Of a DNA stretch of 64,000 nucleotides, positions 1 to 9,498 are shown in pieces. Each line of letters starts with the position of its first letter. Position 1 is the first letter of the stretch. This DNA comes from Palleronia rufa. GTDB lineage: Bacteria; Pseudomonadota; Alphaproteobacteria; Rhodobacterales; Rhodobacteraceae. Where the stretch lies: assembly GCF_000743715.1 (NCBI RefSeq), contig NZ_JQEY01000003.1, positions 158,112 to 222,111 of the forward strand, read 5' to 3'. A program made the translations under genes and the position numbers. The notes under the pieces are model-generated. The model was not told the origin of the DNA. It searched no databases and saw nothing but the letters and a program-made list of their open reading frames with translations.

Positions 1-375
1 GCCGGCACGGGCCCTGCGTCCGGAGGGCGTCGCCATGACGGGCGCGGCACGTATCGACGCGGCCCGGAATGGCGCTCGATGTCCTGCAAGGGCAGCCGCG
101 CGGTCGGTCGGGCCCGTGCGCCGCGGATGACCGCCGCGGCCCCCGACGGATCCGGCGCGTTGCCTGGCGCCCCGACGGATCCGGCGCACGGCCTGCGGCC
201 CTCGCGGCCGTGGACGACGCCGCCGCCGCGCTGGCAACCGTCCGGGCCGCGCCCGACGCCGCCCGTGAACGGGACGTTCGACGCCCCCGAAACACCCCGT
301 TCACCCCGCCCGCCACACCGCCCGAGGAGCACCGGCGCGCGCACCGATCCCGACGGCCGCGCCGGATCGACATAG

Positions 376-537
376 GACCCGGACCCGCGCGCCTTCATCA
401 ACGACCGGATCGACCACATGACGTTCGCGCAGGTCGCAAACGCCGTGGCCGAACACTTCCCGCCTGACCGCCGCGTCGGCCGGTCGGCAATCCACGCCTG
501 GTGGAAGCTCCGGCGAAAAACGACACCTCTATCCTGA
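376..537 (+). pseudogene. C-terminal fragment of a small HTH-like protein
   Basis: After an in-frame TAG at 373-375 the frame reads a coherent peptide of about 53 residues ending at TGA 535-537. It contains FAQVANAVAEHFPPDRRVG followed by RSAIHAWW, which has the look of a helix-turn-helix segment of small phage-type or DNA-binding proteins. The only ATG is at 418, with no convincing Shine-Dalgarno sequence. The upstream 370 bases show no frame that continues the protein, so this is more likely the surviving tail of a decayed gene than an intact one. A 39-residue gene starting at 418 is the alternative. The family name is not certain. Confidence 0.3.
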
Positions 538-937
538 CCTTATCCGACGTCACACCATTCCGGATAGGAGCCGGACTTCCGGTCTCTTCCGTGTCAAAAC
601 CCCCTGTAACTCCCTGTCAGAAACAGGTGTAACCACACAGCCCTGGCCTCTGCCCCCCCCAACGCGAATGTCTCGCAGGTCGGCTTCTGCCTGGACGACG
701 ACACGCCCGGACCGTTCTCCATGAGGTTAACCCGCGAACCTGGGCATCGCCAGCACCGCCGGGATCCCTGCAGGACGGGGATCTGCGGCAGCAGTACCTC
801 GCCATCTAGGCCTTTGGCGCTATGGTTTTCCCTGAGGCGAGGGGTAAGTCTCTCACAGGTTCGCGCCCCTGCGGCGCGTATTGAACAACCGGCGCGGGCC
901 AGACCCCGTCATCGCGCCATCGCGAGGAGGAGAGCAC
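538..937. other. Non-coding region upstream of acs
   Basis: No intact gene is visible here. The first part has several AT-richer stretches unusual for this window. The 661-809 part carries protein scraps in three frames (listed separately). The last ~130 bases hold the acs leader, ending in a strong GAGGAGGA Shine-Dalgarno at about 923-930. Confidence 0.5.
661..809 (+). pseudogene. Possible lysyl oxidase-like gene remnant
   Basis: Three short peptides lie in order but in three different frames. The first is VSQVGFCLDDDT (from about 670). The second is NLGIAS (737-754). The third is DLRQQYLAI followed by TAG at 807-809. Lysyl oxidases carry, in the same order and at similar spacing, an SFCLEDT-like strand, a QGLS/QGIS segment, and a D-x-x-Q-W-I-D-I segment (family knowledge). 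Repeated frame changes and no start indicate decay if the match is real. The match is short and made by memory, so chance resemblance is possible. Confidence 0.28.
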
Positions 938-2896
938 ATGAAGGACGAAGACGCAGCCAAGATGCACCCGCCGTCGGAGGCATTCGCCAGGTCGGCCCAC
1001 GCTGATGCGGAGACCTACGAGAAGATGTACGACGCGTCCATCGCAGACCCGGACGCCTTCTGGGCAGAGCACGGCAAGCGCATCGACTGGATCAAGCCCT
1101 ACAGCAAGGTCAAGAACACGACGTTCGACTACGGCAAGGTGGATATCCGCTGGTTCGAGGACGGCACGCTGAACGTCGCCGCAAACTGCATCGACCGGCA
1201 CCTGAAATCGCGCGGCGACCAGACCGCGATCATCTGGGTACCGGACGCGGACGACGGCTCCGACCAGACGATCAGCTATAGCCAACTGGCCAGTCATGTC
1301 GGCAAGTTCGCCAACGTCCTCAAGGAGATGGGGGTGGAGAAGGGCGACAGGGTCATCATCTACCTGCCGATGATCCCGCAGGCCGCCTATGCCATGCTGG
1401 CCTGCGCGCGGATCGGCGCGGTCCATTCGGTCGTCTTCGCGGGCTTCTCCCCCGATGCGCTGGCCCAGCGCGTCAACGGGTCCAAGGCCAAGGTCGTGAT
1501 CACCTCTGACGGGTCGCTGCGCGGCGGCAAGGTCACGCCGCTGAAAGCCAATGCCGACAAGGCGTTCCAGAAGGTCGAGCACGACGCCAAGATGCTGGTG
1601 GTCAAGCGCGCCGGCAACGACATCGACTGGACCGACGGCCGCGACCACTGGCTCCATGAGATGGAGGACACGGTGTCCAACGACTGCCCGCCGGAGGAGA
1701 TGGCGGCAGAGGATCCGCTGTTCATCCTCTATACCTCGGGCTCCACCGGGCAGCCCAAGGGCGTCGTCCACAGCCAGGGCGGCTATCTGGTCTATACCGC
1801 CATGACCCACCAGTACACGTTCGACTACCACGATGGCGACGTCTACTGGTGCACGGCCGATGTCGGATGGGTCACCGGGCACAGCTACATCGTCTACGGC
1901 CCGCTCGCCAACGGCGCCACGACGCTGATGTTCGAGGGGGTGCCCACCTATCCCGACGCGGGACGGTGCTGGAAGATCTGCCAGGACCACAAGGTGAACC
2001 AGTTCTACACCGCCCCCACCGCGATCCGCGCGCTCATGTCCAAGGGCGACGACTTCGTGGAAAAGTACGACCTGTCGTCGCTCAAGGTGCTGGGCACGGT
2101 GGGTGAGCCGATCAACCCGGAGGCCTGGAACTGGTACAACGATGTCGTCGGCAAGGGCGAATGCCCCATCGTCGACACCTGGTGGCAGACAGAGACCGGC
2201 GGCCACATGCTCACCCCCCTGCCCGGCGCCACCCCCACCAAGCCGGGGTCGGCCACCCGGCCGTTCTTCGGCGTCCAGCCGGTGGTTCTGGACCCCGAAA
2301 GCGGCAAGGTCCAGGAGGGCAACGGCGTGTCGGGCGTGCTGGCCATCGCCGACAGCTGGCCGTCGCAGATGCGCACGGTCTACGGCGATCATGAGCGGTT
2401 CATGAATACCTACTTCCAGCAGTACAAGGGCTACTATTTCACGGAAGACGGCTGCGAACGGGACCAGGACGGCTATTACTGGATCACCGGCCGGGTGGAT
2501 GACGTCATCAACGTCTCCGGACACCGGATGGGCACGGCAGAGGTGGAATCGGCCCTTGTCGCCCATGACGCGGTATCGGAGGCCGCGGTGGTCGGCGTGC
2601 CCCATGACGTGAAGGGTCAGGCGATCTATTGCTACGTGTCGCTCATGGACGGACAGCAGCCGTCCGACGGGCTAAAAAAGGAGCTCAGCGACTGGGTGCG
2701 GAACGAGATCGGCCCCATCGCCAAGCCCGACTACATCCAGTGGGCGCCCGGCCTGCCCAAGACCCGGTCGGGCAAGATCATGCGGCGGATCCTGCGCAAG
2801 GTCGCGGCGAACGAGCACGATCAGCTTGGCGACACCTCGACGCTGGCGGAGCCGGAGGTCGTGGACGATCTGATCGAGAACCGCCTGCTGAAATAG
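938..2896 (+). CDS. acs: Acetyl-coenzyme A synthetase
   Basis: This 652-residue protein is the usual length for Acs, which activates acetate with ATP and CoA to acetyl-CoA through acetyl-AMP in the cytoplasm. The N-terminal acetyl-CoA synthetase domain covers roughly residues 20-80 and the AMP-binding domain follows. The phosphate loop [11 protein letters not shown] is at about 265-275. The C-terminal domain carries [11 protein letters not shown] at about 607-617, whose lysine (about 613) is the residue adenylated in catalysis and acetylated by Pat-type enzymes in relatives. The start at 938 is preferred to an upstream in-frame ATG at 881 because GAGGAGGA lies just ahead of it and homologues begin near here. 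The gene stands alone, with decayed DNA upstream and a divergently read transporter downstream. It would feed the glyoxylate route that glcB completes. Confidence 0.97.
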   Translation: MKDEDAAKMHPPSEAFARSAHADAETYEKMYDASIADPDAFWAEHGKRIDWIKPYSKVKNTTFDYGKVDIRWFEDGTLNVAANCIDRHLKSRGDQTAIIWVPDADDGSDQTISYSQLASHVGKFANVLKEMGVEKGDRVIIYLPMIPQAAYAMLACARIGAVHSVVFAGFSPDALAQRVNGSKAKVVITSDGSLRGGKVTPLKANADKAFQKVEHDAKMLVVKRAGNDIDWTDGRDHWLHEMEDTVSNDCPPEEMAAEDPLFILYTSGSTGQPKGVVHSQGGYLVYTAMTHQYTFDYHDGDVYWCTADVGWVTGHSYIVYGPLANGATTLMFEGVPTYPDAGRCWKICQDHKVNQFYTAPTAIRALMSKGDDFVEKYDLSSLKVLGTVGEPINPEAWNWYNDVVGKGECPIVDTWWQTETGGHMLTPLPGATPTKPGSATRPFFGVQPVVLDPESGKVQEGNGVSGVLAIADSWPSQMRTVYGDHERFMNTYFQQYKGYYFTEDGCERDQDGYYWITGRVDDVINVSGHRMGTAEVESALVAHDAVSEAAVVGVPHDVKGQAIYCYVSLMDGQQPSDGLKKELSDWVRNEIGPIAKPDYIQWAPGLPKTRSGKIMRRILRKVAANEHDQLGDTSTLAEPEVVDDLIENRLLK

Positions 2897-2904
2897 GGGG
2901 CACG

Positions 2905-2932
2905 GGCGCGCGGGACCGGGCGTCCGCGCGCC
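2905..2932 (+). terminator. Candidate terminator hairpin after acs
   Basis: A GC-only stem (arm 2905-2916 against 2922-2932, one bulged base, 5-nt loop) begins 8 bases after the acs stop. There is no T-run after it, so it may be a 3'-end stabilising hairpin rather than a true intrinsic terminator. It lies between the tails of acs and the convergent transporter gene. Confidence 0.3.
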
Positions 2933-3048
2933 GTATCCGTGGCTTCGGCCCCGCAGGCCAAGGCCCTGCGGGGGCCGGGGCTGTGTTGGCCGTCGGACCG
3001 GGACAAGGACCCGGCCCGGCGCAGGTCATGCCGCGCCCGCCTCCGGTC

Positions 3049-3936
3049 TCAGCCTTGGGGCGCGCGCGGGGCGGGGACCAGCGCGACGACCGCCAGCCCG
3101 GCCAGGATCGTTCCGGCGGCAAGCACGCCCAAGCCCGTCAGGCGTTCGCCGACGACCCAGACCGCAAGGACCAGCGCGGTCACCGGCTCGGCCAGCGCCA
3201 GGGTCACGCCGGTGGAGGCCGCCATCCGCGTCAGGCCCCAGGTATAGAGCGCATAGGACAGGCCCGTCGCCCCGATCCCCAGAAAGATCAGCGGCCCCCA
3301 GACCCCGGGCGCGCCCAGCCAGCCGAGCGGAGCCAGCGCCAGCACCGGTGCCGCAAGGGCCGCCGCCACCACGAACGTTCCCGCGGCCAGCGACGTGGAC
3401 GGCACGCCCCGCCCGACGCGGCTGGTCGCCAGCGAATAGGCCGCGTAGCAGGCGCCCGCGGCCAGGGCGAGCGCAACGCCCTGCCCCGCCGTCCCGCCTG
3501 TCCCGCCGCCCAGCCCCAGCAAGCCGACCCCCAGGACGGCCAGACCCTGCGCCCCGCCGCGCAGCCGGCCGGGCCAGCGACGGTCCCACGCGATCTCCCA
3601 GGCCGTGGCCCAGATCGGCGCGCTGCCGATGGTGACGGCGGTGCCGACGCCCACGCCCGCATCGCTGACCGCGCGGAAAAACAGCAGGTTGTAGGCGCCG
3701 ATGGCGATCCCGGCAAAGAGGACGCCCCGCCAGGGCAGACGCGCCAACCCGCGGCGGGTATCGGGCCGCGACAGGGCGAGCGCCAGCAGCGCCAGCGCGC
3801 CGATGGCCAGCCGCAGGGCGCCGACGACCAGCGGCTCCCGCGCGTCGGGCAGGGCCGTCTGGACCGTGCCCGTGCTTCCCCAGAGCACCGCGGCGGCCAG
3901 AACGGCGGCGATGCCCGTCCATCTCGCCCTGGTCAT
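3049..3936 (-). CDS. EamA/DMT-family transporter
   Basis: This 295-residue, strongly hydrophobic protein has about ten predicted membrane segments in two five-helix halves, the arrangement of the drug/metabolite transporter superfamily with two EamA domains. The first half begins around residue 8 with AAVLWGSTGTVQ. The second begins near 150 with LALAAGACYAAYSLAT and ends with EPVTALVLAVWVVGERLTG, the conserved E-P and G-E signatures of the EamA repeat. Members export amino acids, amines or other small metabolites; the substrate cannot be read from sequence. The start ATG is followed by a short basic stretch (TRARW), a normal inner-membrane topology signal. The gene points towards acs and is divergent from the transglycosylase gene 154 bases away. 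Confidence 0.85.
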   Translation of the reverse strand: MTRARWTGIAAVLAAAVLWGSTGTVQTALPDAREPLVVGALRLAIGALALLALALSRPDTRRGLARLPWRGVLFAGIAIGAYNLLFFRAVSDAGVGVGTAVTIGSAPIWATAWEIAWDRRWPGRLRGGAQGLAVLGVGLLGLGGGTGGTAGQGVALALAAGACYAAYSLATSRVGRGVPSTSLAAGTFVVAAALAAPVLALAPLGWLGAPGVWGPLIFLGIGATGLSYALYTWGLTRMAASTGVTLALAEPVTALVLAVWVVGERLTGLGVLAAGTILAGLAVVALVPAPRAPQG

Positions 3937-4090
3937 GTCGCCCTCCCGTCGTCATGCCGCGCGGCCCGGCGGACCGCCCCTGTCCGTCGCAAGCCGACCG
4001 CGCCGCCGCAAGGCGAATCTGTGCCTGCCCCCTTCCCCACCGTCGCGCGGCTGGGCTAGGCTGCGCCCAGACCCCGATCCGGAGCCCGAT

Positions 4091-5329
4091 GTGACCCTGC
4101 GCGCCCTTCTGCTGCTCCTTGCAATCGCCCTGGCCGCGCCCGCCGCGGCACAGGACCGCGCCGGCGTGGAACGCCAGTTCCGCACCTGGCTGGAACGGAC
4201 CGTCTGGCCCCGGGCCCGCAACCAGGGCGTCGCGCGGGCCACGTTCGACGCGGCCTTTGCGGGCGTGGCGCTCGACTGGGATCTGCCGGATCTCGTCCCG
4301 CCGGGCAGCGCGCCGCGCAGCGCCCGCACCCAGAGCCAGTCCGAATTCGGCGCGCCGTCGCGCTACTTCAGGCGCGGCACGGTGGACGGGGCCACCTCGG
4401 TGGGGCGGCAGATGGCGCGCGCCCATGCCGGAACGCTCGCCCGGGTCCAGTCCGCGACCGGCGTGCCCGGCCGCATCATCCTGGCGATCTGGGGTCGCGA
4501 AAGCGGCTACGGCCGCGCCGCCATCCCCCATGACGCGTTCCGCGTGCTGGGAACCAAGGGCTTCATGAGCACCCGGGCGGACTATTTCACCGATGAGCTT
4601 GTGGCCGCGCTGCGCATCGCCCAGGCCGGCTACGCCCCCGAAAGCGCGATGAGATCCAGCTGGGCGGGCGCGCTGGGACAGCCGCAGTTCATGCCGTCGA
4701 GCTTTCTGCGCTATGCCGCGGACGGAGACGGCGACGGGCGCGCCGACATCTGGCGGTCGGAGGCCGACACCATCGCGTCGATCGGCAGCTACCTGGCGCG
4801 GCACGGCTGGGTCGCGGGCCGCGACTGGGGGTTCGAGGTGACGCTGCCGGCCTCTGTTTCCTGCACGCTGGAAGGCCCCGACCAGGGCCGCCGGATCGCC
4901 GACTGGGCGGCCATGGGCATCACCCGCGTCTCCGGACGGCCCTTTCCGGACGCGGAACTGCGGGGCGAGGGGTTTCTCATGCTGCCGGCGGGCCGGAACG
5001 GTCCCGCCTTCGTGGTCACGCCGAATTTCTACGTGCTCAAGGACTACAACATGAGCGATCTCTACGCGCTCTTCGTGGGCCACGTGGGCGACCGGATCCA
5101 GTATGGCGTCGGCGATTTCGCCGCCCCCTGGGGACAGGTCGGGCGGATGATGCGCTCGGACATCGCGGCGATGCAGCGGGGGCTGGAGGCCATGGGCCAC
5201 GACGTCGGCGGCGCGGACGGATTGCCGGGCTACAAGACGCGTCGCTCCATCGGCCGCTGGCAGGAGGCGACGGGCCAGCGCGCGACCTGCTTTCCGCAGC
5301 CGTCGATGACGTCCGCCCTGGCCCGCTGA
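4091..5329 (+). CDS. Lytic murein transglycosylase, MltB-like, with peptidoglycan-binding tail
   Basis: This 412-residue exported enzyme is predicted to cut the MurNAc-GlcNAc bond of peptidoglycan, forming 1,6-anhydro ends. Residues 1-20 are a signal peptide ending AAPAAAQ. The SLT_2/MltB-type catalytic domain spans about 25-330, with the likely catalytic glutamate E137 in AIWGRESGYGR. The segments ALGQPQFMPSSF and DIWRSEADTIASIGSYL are typical of this family. A peptidoglycan-binding repeat follows at about 345-400 (AAMQRGLEAMGHDVGG). The GTG start is chosen because it begins the signal peptide exactly and has GGAGCCC upstream; longer in-frame extensions read through the divergent promoter region. 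The next small gene starts 3 bases after the stop, so the two are probably co-transcribed. Confidence 0.9.
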   Translation: MTLRALLLLLAIALAAPAAAQDRAGVERQFRTWLERTVWPRARNQGVARATFDAAFAGVALDWDLPDLVPPGSAPRSARTQSQSEFGAPSRYFRRGTVDGATSVGRQMARAHAGTLARVQSATGVPGRIILAIWGRESGYGRAAIPHDAFRVLGTKGFMSTRADYFTDELVAALRIAQAGYAPESAMRSSWAGALGQPQFMPSSFLRYAADGDGDGRADIWRSEADTIASIGSYLARHGWVAGRDWGFEVTLPASVSCTLEGPDQGRRIADWAAMGITRVSGRPFPDAELRGEGFLMLPAGRNGPAFVVTPNFYVLKDYNMSDLYALFVGHVGDRIQYGVGDFAAPWGQVGRMMRSDIAAMQRGLEAMGHDVGGADGLPGYKTRRSIGRWQEATGQRATCFPQPSMTSALAR

Positions 5330-5332
5330 ACG

Positions 5333-5680
5333 ATGGCCAGAGACCATCCGGAGACGCCGGACGGGCGCTATTTCGTCGCCAAGGGCCGGCTCTGGCGCAG
5401 GACCGATCCGCGCCTGCCCGACGCGGAGCGCCGCGCCGCCGTCAAGGCGCTGATGCAAGCCCGCCGCGACGTGGGGCGCGCGACCGGCGACGACGAACGA
5501 CGGGACGCGCGCAGCCGGGTCGATGCGGCCAAGCACCGGCTGGGCGAGCGCGGGCCCGTCTGGTGGACCGACGGCGCCCCGGACGAAAGCCGGCGCGCGC
5601 CCTGGAACAGCAGCTATGCGGCGTGGTGGGCGGCGCTCGACGACGCGACCAGGGCCAGGGGCGCGCCTCAGACCCCGTGA
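5333..5680 (+). CDS. Conserved hypothetical protein (GPVWWTDGAPD type)
   Basis: This 115-residue soluble, charged protein has N-terminal DGRYFVAKGRLWRR, a central arginine-rich helix (about 30-75) and a C-terminal GERGPVWWTDGAPDESRR motif. Short proteins with this pattern recur in alphaproteobacteria, but I know of no assigned function. It begins 3 bases after the transglycosylase stop, suggesting a two-gene operon. Its 3' end overlaps the convergent DUF1989 gene by 13 bases. Confidence 0.8.
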   Translation: MARDHPETPDGRYFVAKGRLWRRTDPRLPDAERRAAVKALMQARRDVGRATGDDERRDARSRVDAAKHRLGERGPVWWTDGAPDESRRAPWNSSYAAWWAALDDATRARGAPQTP

Positions 5681-6513
5681 CTGCGGTCGTAGCCGGAGAC
5701 CGGCGGCTCCCGCCACGCCGCCAGGACCGCGGCGGAGGGGGCCAGAACCTCCATCTCCAGCGGATGGCAGGCGGCCGTGTCGCTGGAATGTTCGGTCCCG
5801 CAATCGCCGCCCGGGCAGGCGCTGAGCACCGCCAGAAGGTCGATTTCGGCCAGAAGGTCAAAATGGTCGCCGGGGCGCACCGGGCTGGCCTTCATGAAAT
5901 ACTGGCCCCTGTCGGCGGTGAAGCCGGTGCACATGAACACGTTCAGGACATCGTGGACATGGGCCTCTGCCGCCACCCGGCCCAGACCCGTGGCCTGCGC
6001 CAGCGCGCGGGTCAGGTTGGAGTGGCAGCAATGGTGGTAATCCGCATCCGACAGCAGCCGCCCCGTATAGGGATCGCAGCGCGTGCCGATCACGTCATGG
6101 ACCCGCGCGCCCCAGGCATCCGTGCCGTACCAGTCCAGACTGTCGGCCGCCACCGTCGCCATGGGCCGCAGGTAGGGAAAACAGGACCACATCCGGTCCC
6201 CCGTCCCCAGATGGGTGCCGTGGAGGGCGCGGGTCTTGCCGGAATAGAACCGCTCGGCCAGGTTCGCGGCGGCGAACAGGTTCAGATCGCCCACCTGGGG
6301 GCCCTCGACGCTGAGGATCCGCAGGACGTGACCTTTGGGCACCCGGATCGCTGCGGCGTCGCGGGGCGGCACGCGCAGGCCGTCCACGGGGGTCAGATCG
6401 GACAGGACCGCGTCGATGCGCCCCGAGTCGGGGCGGGGCAGGCGTTCCGCGGGATAGCAGAGGACGGGGGCGACGGCGCGACGCTTCGCGGCGTCCGCCG
6501 GGGCGTCAGGCAT
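5668..6513 (-). CDS. DUF1989 family protein (urea carboxylase-associated type)
   Basis: This 281-residue protein matches the DUF1989 fold. Members are found beside urea amidolyase/urea carboxylase genes and some act in guanidine or carboxyguanidine breakdown (family knowledge). The conserved cysteines and histidines are visible in MWSCFPYLRPM, DYHHCCHSNL and HDVLNVFMCTGF, consistent with a metal site. The C-terminal part holds SACPGGDCGTEHSS, also typical. No urea amidolyase or carboxylase genes are nearby, so the pathway role is open. The start ATG overlaps the stop of the upstream lipoprotein gene by 8 bases, indicating co-transcription. Confidence 0.82.
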   Translation of the reverse strand: MPDAPADAAKRRAVAPVLCYPAERLPRPDSGRIDAVLSDLTPVDGLRVPPRDAAAIRVPKGHVLRILSVEGPQVGDLNLFAAANLAERFYSGKTRALHGTHLGTGDRMWSCFPYLRPMATVAADSLDWYGTDAWGARVHDVIGTRCDPYTGRLLSDADYHHCCHSNLTRALAQATGLGRVAAEAHVHDVLNVFMCTGFTADRGQYFMKASPVRPGDHFDLLAEIDLLAVLSACPGGDCGTEHSSDTAACHPLEMEVLAPSAAVLAAWREPPVSGYDRSHGV

Positions 6514-6754
6514 CGCAGACCTGGACGCCCTGATCGTTCAGCAGGCGAACGCCCTCGGCGGTCTCGGACTGTACCAGAACGATCCCGTAGCAGCCGTCCG
6601 CGTCGCGGATTAGAAAGGCCGGGTCGATGCCCGCGGGCAGCGCCGCCAGGGCGGCGGGGGAGATGTTGCGAAGGCGCCCCTCCTCGTCGTATTCCGACAT
6701 CACGCAGGCGCCCAGCAGCAGCAGCGCCGCCAGGCCGATCGATCCGTTCCGCAT
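6506..6754 (-). CDS. Small lipoprotein of unknown function
   Basis: This 82-residue protein has a lipoprotein signal: a short basic start, a hydrophobic run and the lipobox LLLGAC, with the cysteine at residue 17. The mature part is about 65 residues and has two further cysteines (about 55 and 80) that could form a disulphide. It is too short for a known domain that I can name. It reads into the DUF1989 gene with an 8-base overlap. The start is the only ATG that gives a proper signal peptide. Confidence 0.72.
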   Translation of the reverse strand: MRNGSIGLAALLLLGACVMSEYDEEGRLRNISPAALAALPAGIDPAFLIRDADGCYGIVLVQSETAEGVRLLNDQGVQVCDA

Positions 6755-7012
6755 GCGCCACGTCTCCCCTGCTGCGACCTCGCGGAGGCTAGCAGAGGGC
6801 CCAAGGGGGTCAAGGAGGGGCCGGAGCGGCGCCGGACCCGGCCCCGCCGCGTGGCAATAACACATCGGTCGCGCGCCGCGGCCCGGTCGCCTGCCCGCAG
6901 AACACCGCGATTTTCCCTGCGGCGTTCGCCTTTCCCCCGCCGTAACCCTATCATATAGACAGCCGAACAGGGGCCGATCCACGATTGGCCGGAACAAAGC
7001 GACGAGGACGGC

Positions 7013-7504
7013 ATGAGCGACACGCGGCACGATTCCGATGTGGCCTTTATCAAGGCCCTTGCCGAGCTTCTGCGAGAGAACGACCTGACCGAACTGCGGG
7101 TAAAACGCGAATACGCCGAGGACGACAGCCTGGATGTCCGCGTCTCCCGCGGCGGACCGCCGCCCGGTCCGGCCCAGATCCAGGCGCCGCAGCCCGCCGC
7201 ACCCGCCCCCGGCGCCCAGAGCGCCGGTCCCGCGCCCGCCGGCGGAGACGCCGCGGACCCTGCCGCGGATCCCGGCGCCATCGCATCGCCCATGGTCGGA
7301 ACGGTGTATCTGGCGCCGGAACCCGACGCCCCGCCGTTCATCAAGGTCGGCGACACCGTCGAAGAGGGTGAGACGCTGCTGATCGTCGAAGCCATGAAGA
7401 CGATGAACCACATCCCCGCTCCGCGATCGGGAAAGGTCACCCGGATCATCGTCGAGGACGGCGCGCCGGTCGAATACGGCGCGCCCCTCGTGATCCTGTC
7501 CTGA
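7013..7504 (+). CDS. accB: Biotin carboxyl carrier protein of acetyl-CoA carboxylase
   Basis: This 163-residue protein carries biotin and shuttles carboxylate between biotin carboxylase and the carboxyltransferase in the first step of fatty acid synthesis. The N-terminal helical region (1-45) is followed by a Pro/Ala-rich flexible linker (about 48-90). The C-terminal biotinyl domain contains the EAMKTMN signature with the biotinylated lysine at about K129. The insertion [13 protein letters not shown] is the bacterial BCCP thumb. accC follows after 9 bases. The 258-base upstream gap should hold the promoter; TATCAT at 6949-6954 is a possible -10, but the -35 is poor. Confidence 0.97.
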   Translation: MSDTRHDSDVAFIKALAELLRENDLTELRVKREYAEDDSLDVRVSRGGPPPGPAQIQAPQPAAPAPGAQSAGPAPAGGDAADPAADPGAIASPMVGTVYLAPEPDAPPFIKVGDTVEEGETLLIVEAMKTMNHIPAPRSGKVTRIIVEDGAPVEYGAPLVILS

Positions 7505-7513
7505 GGCGGGCGC

Positions 7514-8860
7514 ATGTTCGACAAGATCCTCATCGCCAATCGCGGCGAAATCGCGCTTCGGATCATCCGGGCGGCACGGGAGATGGGGATCGGATCGGTC
7601 GCGGTCCATTCCACCGCCGATGCCGACGCCATGCATGTGCGCATGGCCGACGAAAGCGTGTGCATCGGACCGCCCTCCGCCGCGCAGTCCTACCTGAACT
7701 TTCCGGCGATCATCTCCGCCTGTGAGGTCACCGGCGCCCAGGCGATCCACCCCGGCTACGGCTTTCTGTCGGAGAACGCCAGTTTCGTGCAGATCGTGGA
7801 GGATCACCAGCTGACCTTCATCGGCCCCACGGCCGAGCATATCCGGATCATGGGCGACAAGATCACCGCCAAGGACACGATGCGCGCCCTTGGCGTACCT
7901 TGCGTTCCGGGCTCCGACGGCGGCGTGCCGGATCTGGAGACGGCGCGCGCCGTGGCGGCCGACGTGGGCTTTCCGCTGATCGTCAAGGCAACCGCCGGCG
8001 GCGGCGGGCGCGGCATGAAGCTGGCGAAGACGCCCGCCGATCTGGACCGCGCCTTCCAGACCGCGCGCGCGGAGGCCAAGGCCGCCTTCGGCAACGACGA
8101 GGTCTATCTGGAACGCTACCTGGGCCGCCCCCGCCATATCGAGGTGCAGGTCTTCGGCGACGGGCGCGGCGGGGCCGTGCATCTGGGCGAGCGGGACTGC
8201 TCGCTCCAGCGCCGCCACCAGAAGGTTCTGGAAGAGGCGCCCGGCCCGTCGATCACGCCGGAGCAGCGCGCCGACATCGGCGCCCGCTGCGCCGCCGCCG
8301 TGGCGCGGATCAACTACGCCGGCGCCGGCACGGTCGAGTTCCTCTACGAGGACGGAGAGTTCTTCTTCATCGAGATGAACACCCGCCTCCAGGTCGAGCA
8401 CCCCGTGACCGAGGCGATCTTCGGTGTCGATCTGGTCCGCGAGCAGATCCGCGTCGCCGCCGGCCTGCCGCTCAGCTTCACGCAGGATGAGCTGGTCCCC
8501 CGCGGCCACGCCATCGAAGTCCGGATCAACGCCGAGAAACTGCCCGCCTTCTCGCCCTCCCCGGGGCGGATCACCCAGTATCACGCGCCCGGCGGCCTGG
8601 GCGTGCGGATGGACAGCGCGCTCTATGACGGCTACCGGATCCCGCCCTATTACGACAGCCTGATCGGCAAGCTCATCGTTCACGGGCGCGACCGGCCGGA
8701 GGCTCTGGCGCGTCTGGGCCGCGCCCTGGGAGAGTTGATCGTGGACGGGGTGGACACCACGGTGCCCCTCTTCCATGCGCTTCTGCAGGAAGAGGCGATA
8801 CAGACCGGGGACTATACGATCCACTGGCTCGAACACTGGCTTGAGACCCATCTGGGGTGA
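7514..8860 (+). CDS. accC: Biotin carboxylase subunit of acetyl-CoA carboxylase
   Basis: This 448-residue protein is the normal length for AccC, which carboxylates the biotin of AccB using ATP and bicarbonate. The N-terminal preATP-grasp domain begins [14 protein letters not shown]. The ATP-grasp domain includes the glycine-rich loop [10 protein letters not shown] (about residues 160-169) and the metal-binding [15 protein letters not shown] (about 287-301). The C-terminal domain ends near WLETHLG. Residues VFGDGRGG and [16 protein letters not shown] are also diagnostic. It follows accB by 9 bases and overlaps aat by 4 bases (GTGA), so accB-accC-aat is one transcription unit. Confidence 0.97.
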   Translation: MFDKILIANRGEIALRIIRAAREMGIGSVAVHSTADADAMHVRMADESVCIGPPSAAQSYLNFPAIISACEVTGAQAIHPGYGFLSENASFVQIVEDHQLTFIGPTAEHIRIMGDKITAKDTMRALGVPCVPGSDGGVPDLETARAVAADVGFPLIVKATAGGGGRGMKLAKTPADLDRAFQTARAEAKAAFGNDEVYLERYLGRPRHIEVQVFGDGRGGAVHLGERDCSLQRRHQKVLEEAPGPSITPEQRADIGARCAAAVARINYAGAGTVEFLYEDGEFFFIEMNTRLQVEHPVTEAIFGVDLVREQIRVAAGLPLSFTQDELVPRGHAIEVRINAEKLPAFSPSPGRITQYHAPGGLGVRMDSALYDGYRIPPYYDSLIGKLIVHGRDRPEALARLGRALGELIVDGVDTTVPLFHALLQEEAIQTGDYTIHWLEHWLETHLG

Positions 8861-9498
8861 GCGCCCGCGGCCTCACGCCGGAGCTTTTGCTGTCGGCCTA
8901 TGCGCGCGGCATCTTCCCCATGGCCGACAGCCGCCATTCGTCAGAGATCTACTGGATCGACCCGCGGCTGCGCGGCGTGCTGCCGCTGGACGGCTTCAGG
9001 GTCTCCCGGTCGCTGCGCCGCACGATCCGCAGCGCGCGGTTCGCGCTCGGCTTCGACGCGGATTTCGCGGGCGTCCTGGACGGCTGCGCCGACCGGGCAG
9101 AGACCTGGATCAACCCCGAAATCGCCCGCCTCTACATGGAACTCCACGCCGCGGGCCACGCCCATTCCATCGAGGTCCGGGAGGGCGGCACGCTGGTGGG
9201 CGGCGTCTACGGCGTCACGCTGGGCGCGGCGTTCTTCGGGGAATCGATGTTCTCGCGCCGCACGGATGCCTCCAAGGTGGCACTGGCCTATCTGGTGGAC
9301 CGGCTTCGGCTATCGGGCTTCCGCCTCTTCGACACCCAGTTCCTGACCCCGCACCTGGCCTCTCTCGGCGGGGTCGAGATCGGCCGCGCGGACTACCATG
9401 CCGCATTGGACCGCGCGCTCGCCATCCCGGCCCGGCTCGACACATCCGCGCCGGACCCCCCGGCTCAGGTCCTGCAGCGCATGACCCAGATATCGTAG
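8857..9498 (+). CDS. aat: Leucyl/phenylalanyl-tRNA-protein transferase
   Basis: This 213-residue enzyme moves Leu or Phe from aminoacyl-tRNA to proteins with N-terminal Arg or Lys, marking them for ClpAP through the N-end rule. The family signatures [43 protein letters not shown] and [10 protein letters not shown] are all present. The start is GTG inside the accC stop (GTGA overlap), the only start that preserves the conserved N-terminus TPELLLSAY. Its last 34 bases overlap the 3' end of the convergent DUF2155 gene, an unusually long tail-to-tail overlap, though both protein C-termini look complete. Confidence 0.95.
   Translation: MSARGLTPELLLSAYARGIFPMADSRHSSEIYWIDPRLRGVLPLDGFRVSRSLRRTIRSARFALGFDADFAGVLDGCADRAETWINPEIARLYMELHAAGHAHSIEVREGGTLVGGVYGVTLGAAFFGESMFSRRTDASKVALAYLVDRLRLSGFRLFDTQFLTPHLASLGGVEIGRADYHAALDRALAIPARLDTSAPDPPAQVLQRMTQIS

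Noticed and set aside
806-2605. 599-codon minus-strand frame opposite acs
   Set aside because: It mirrors the acs coding frame, has no recognisable domain, and acs itself is certain.
3026-5803. 925-codon minus-strand frame opposite the transglycosylase
   Set aside because: It is a shadow frame; the transglycosylase and EamA genes explain both strands here.
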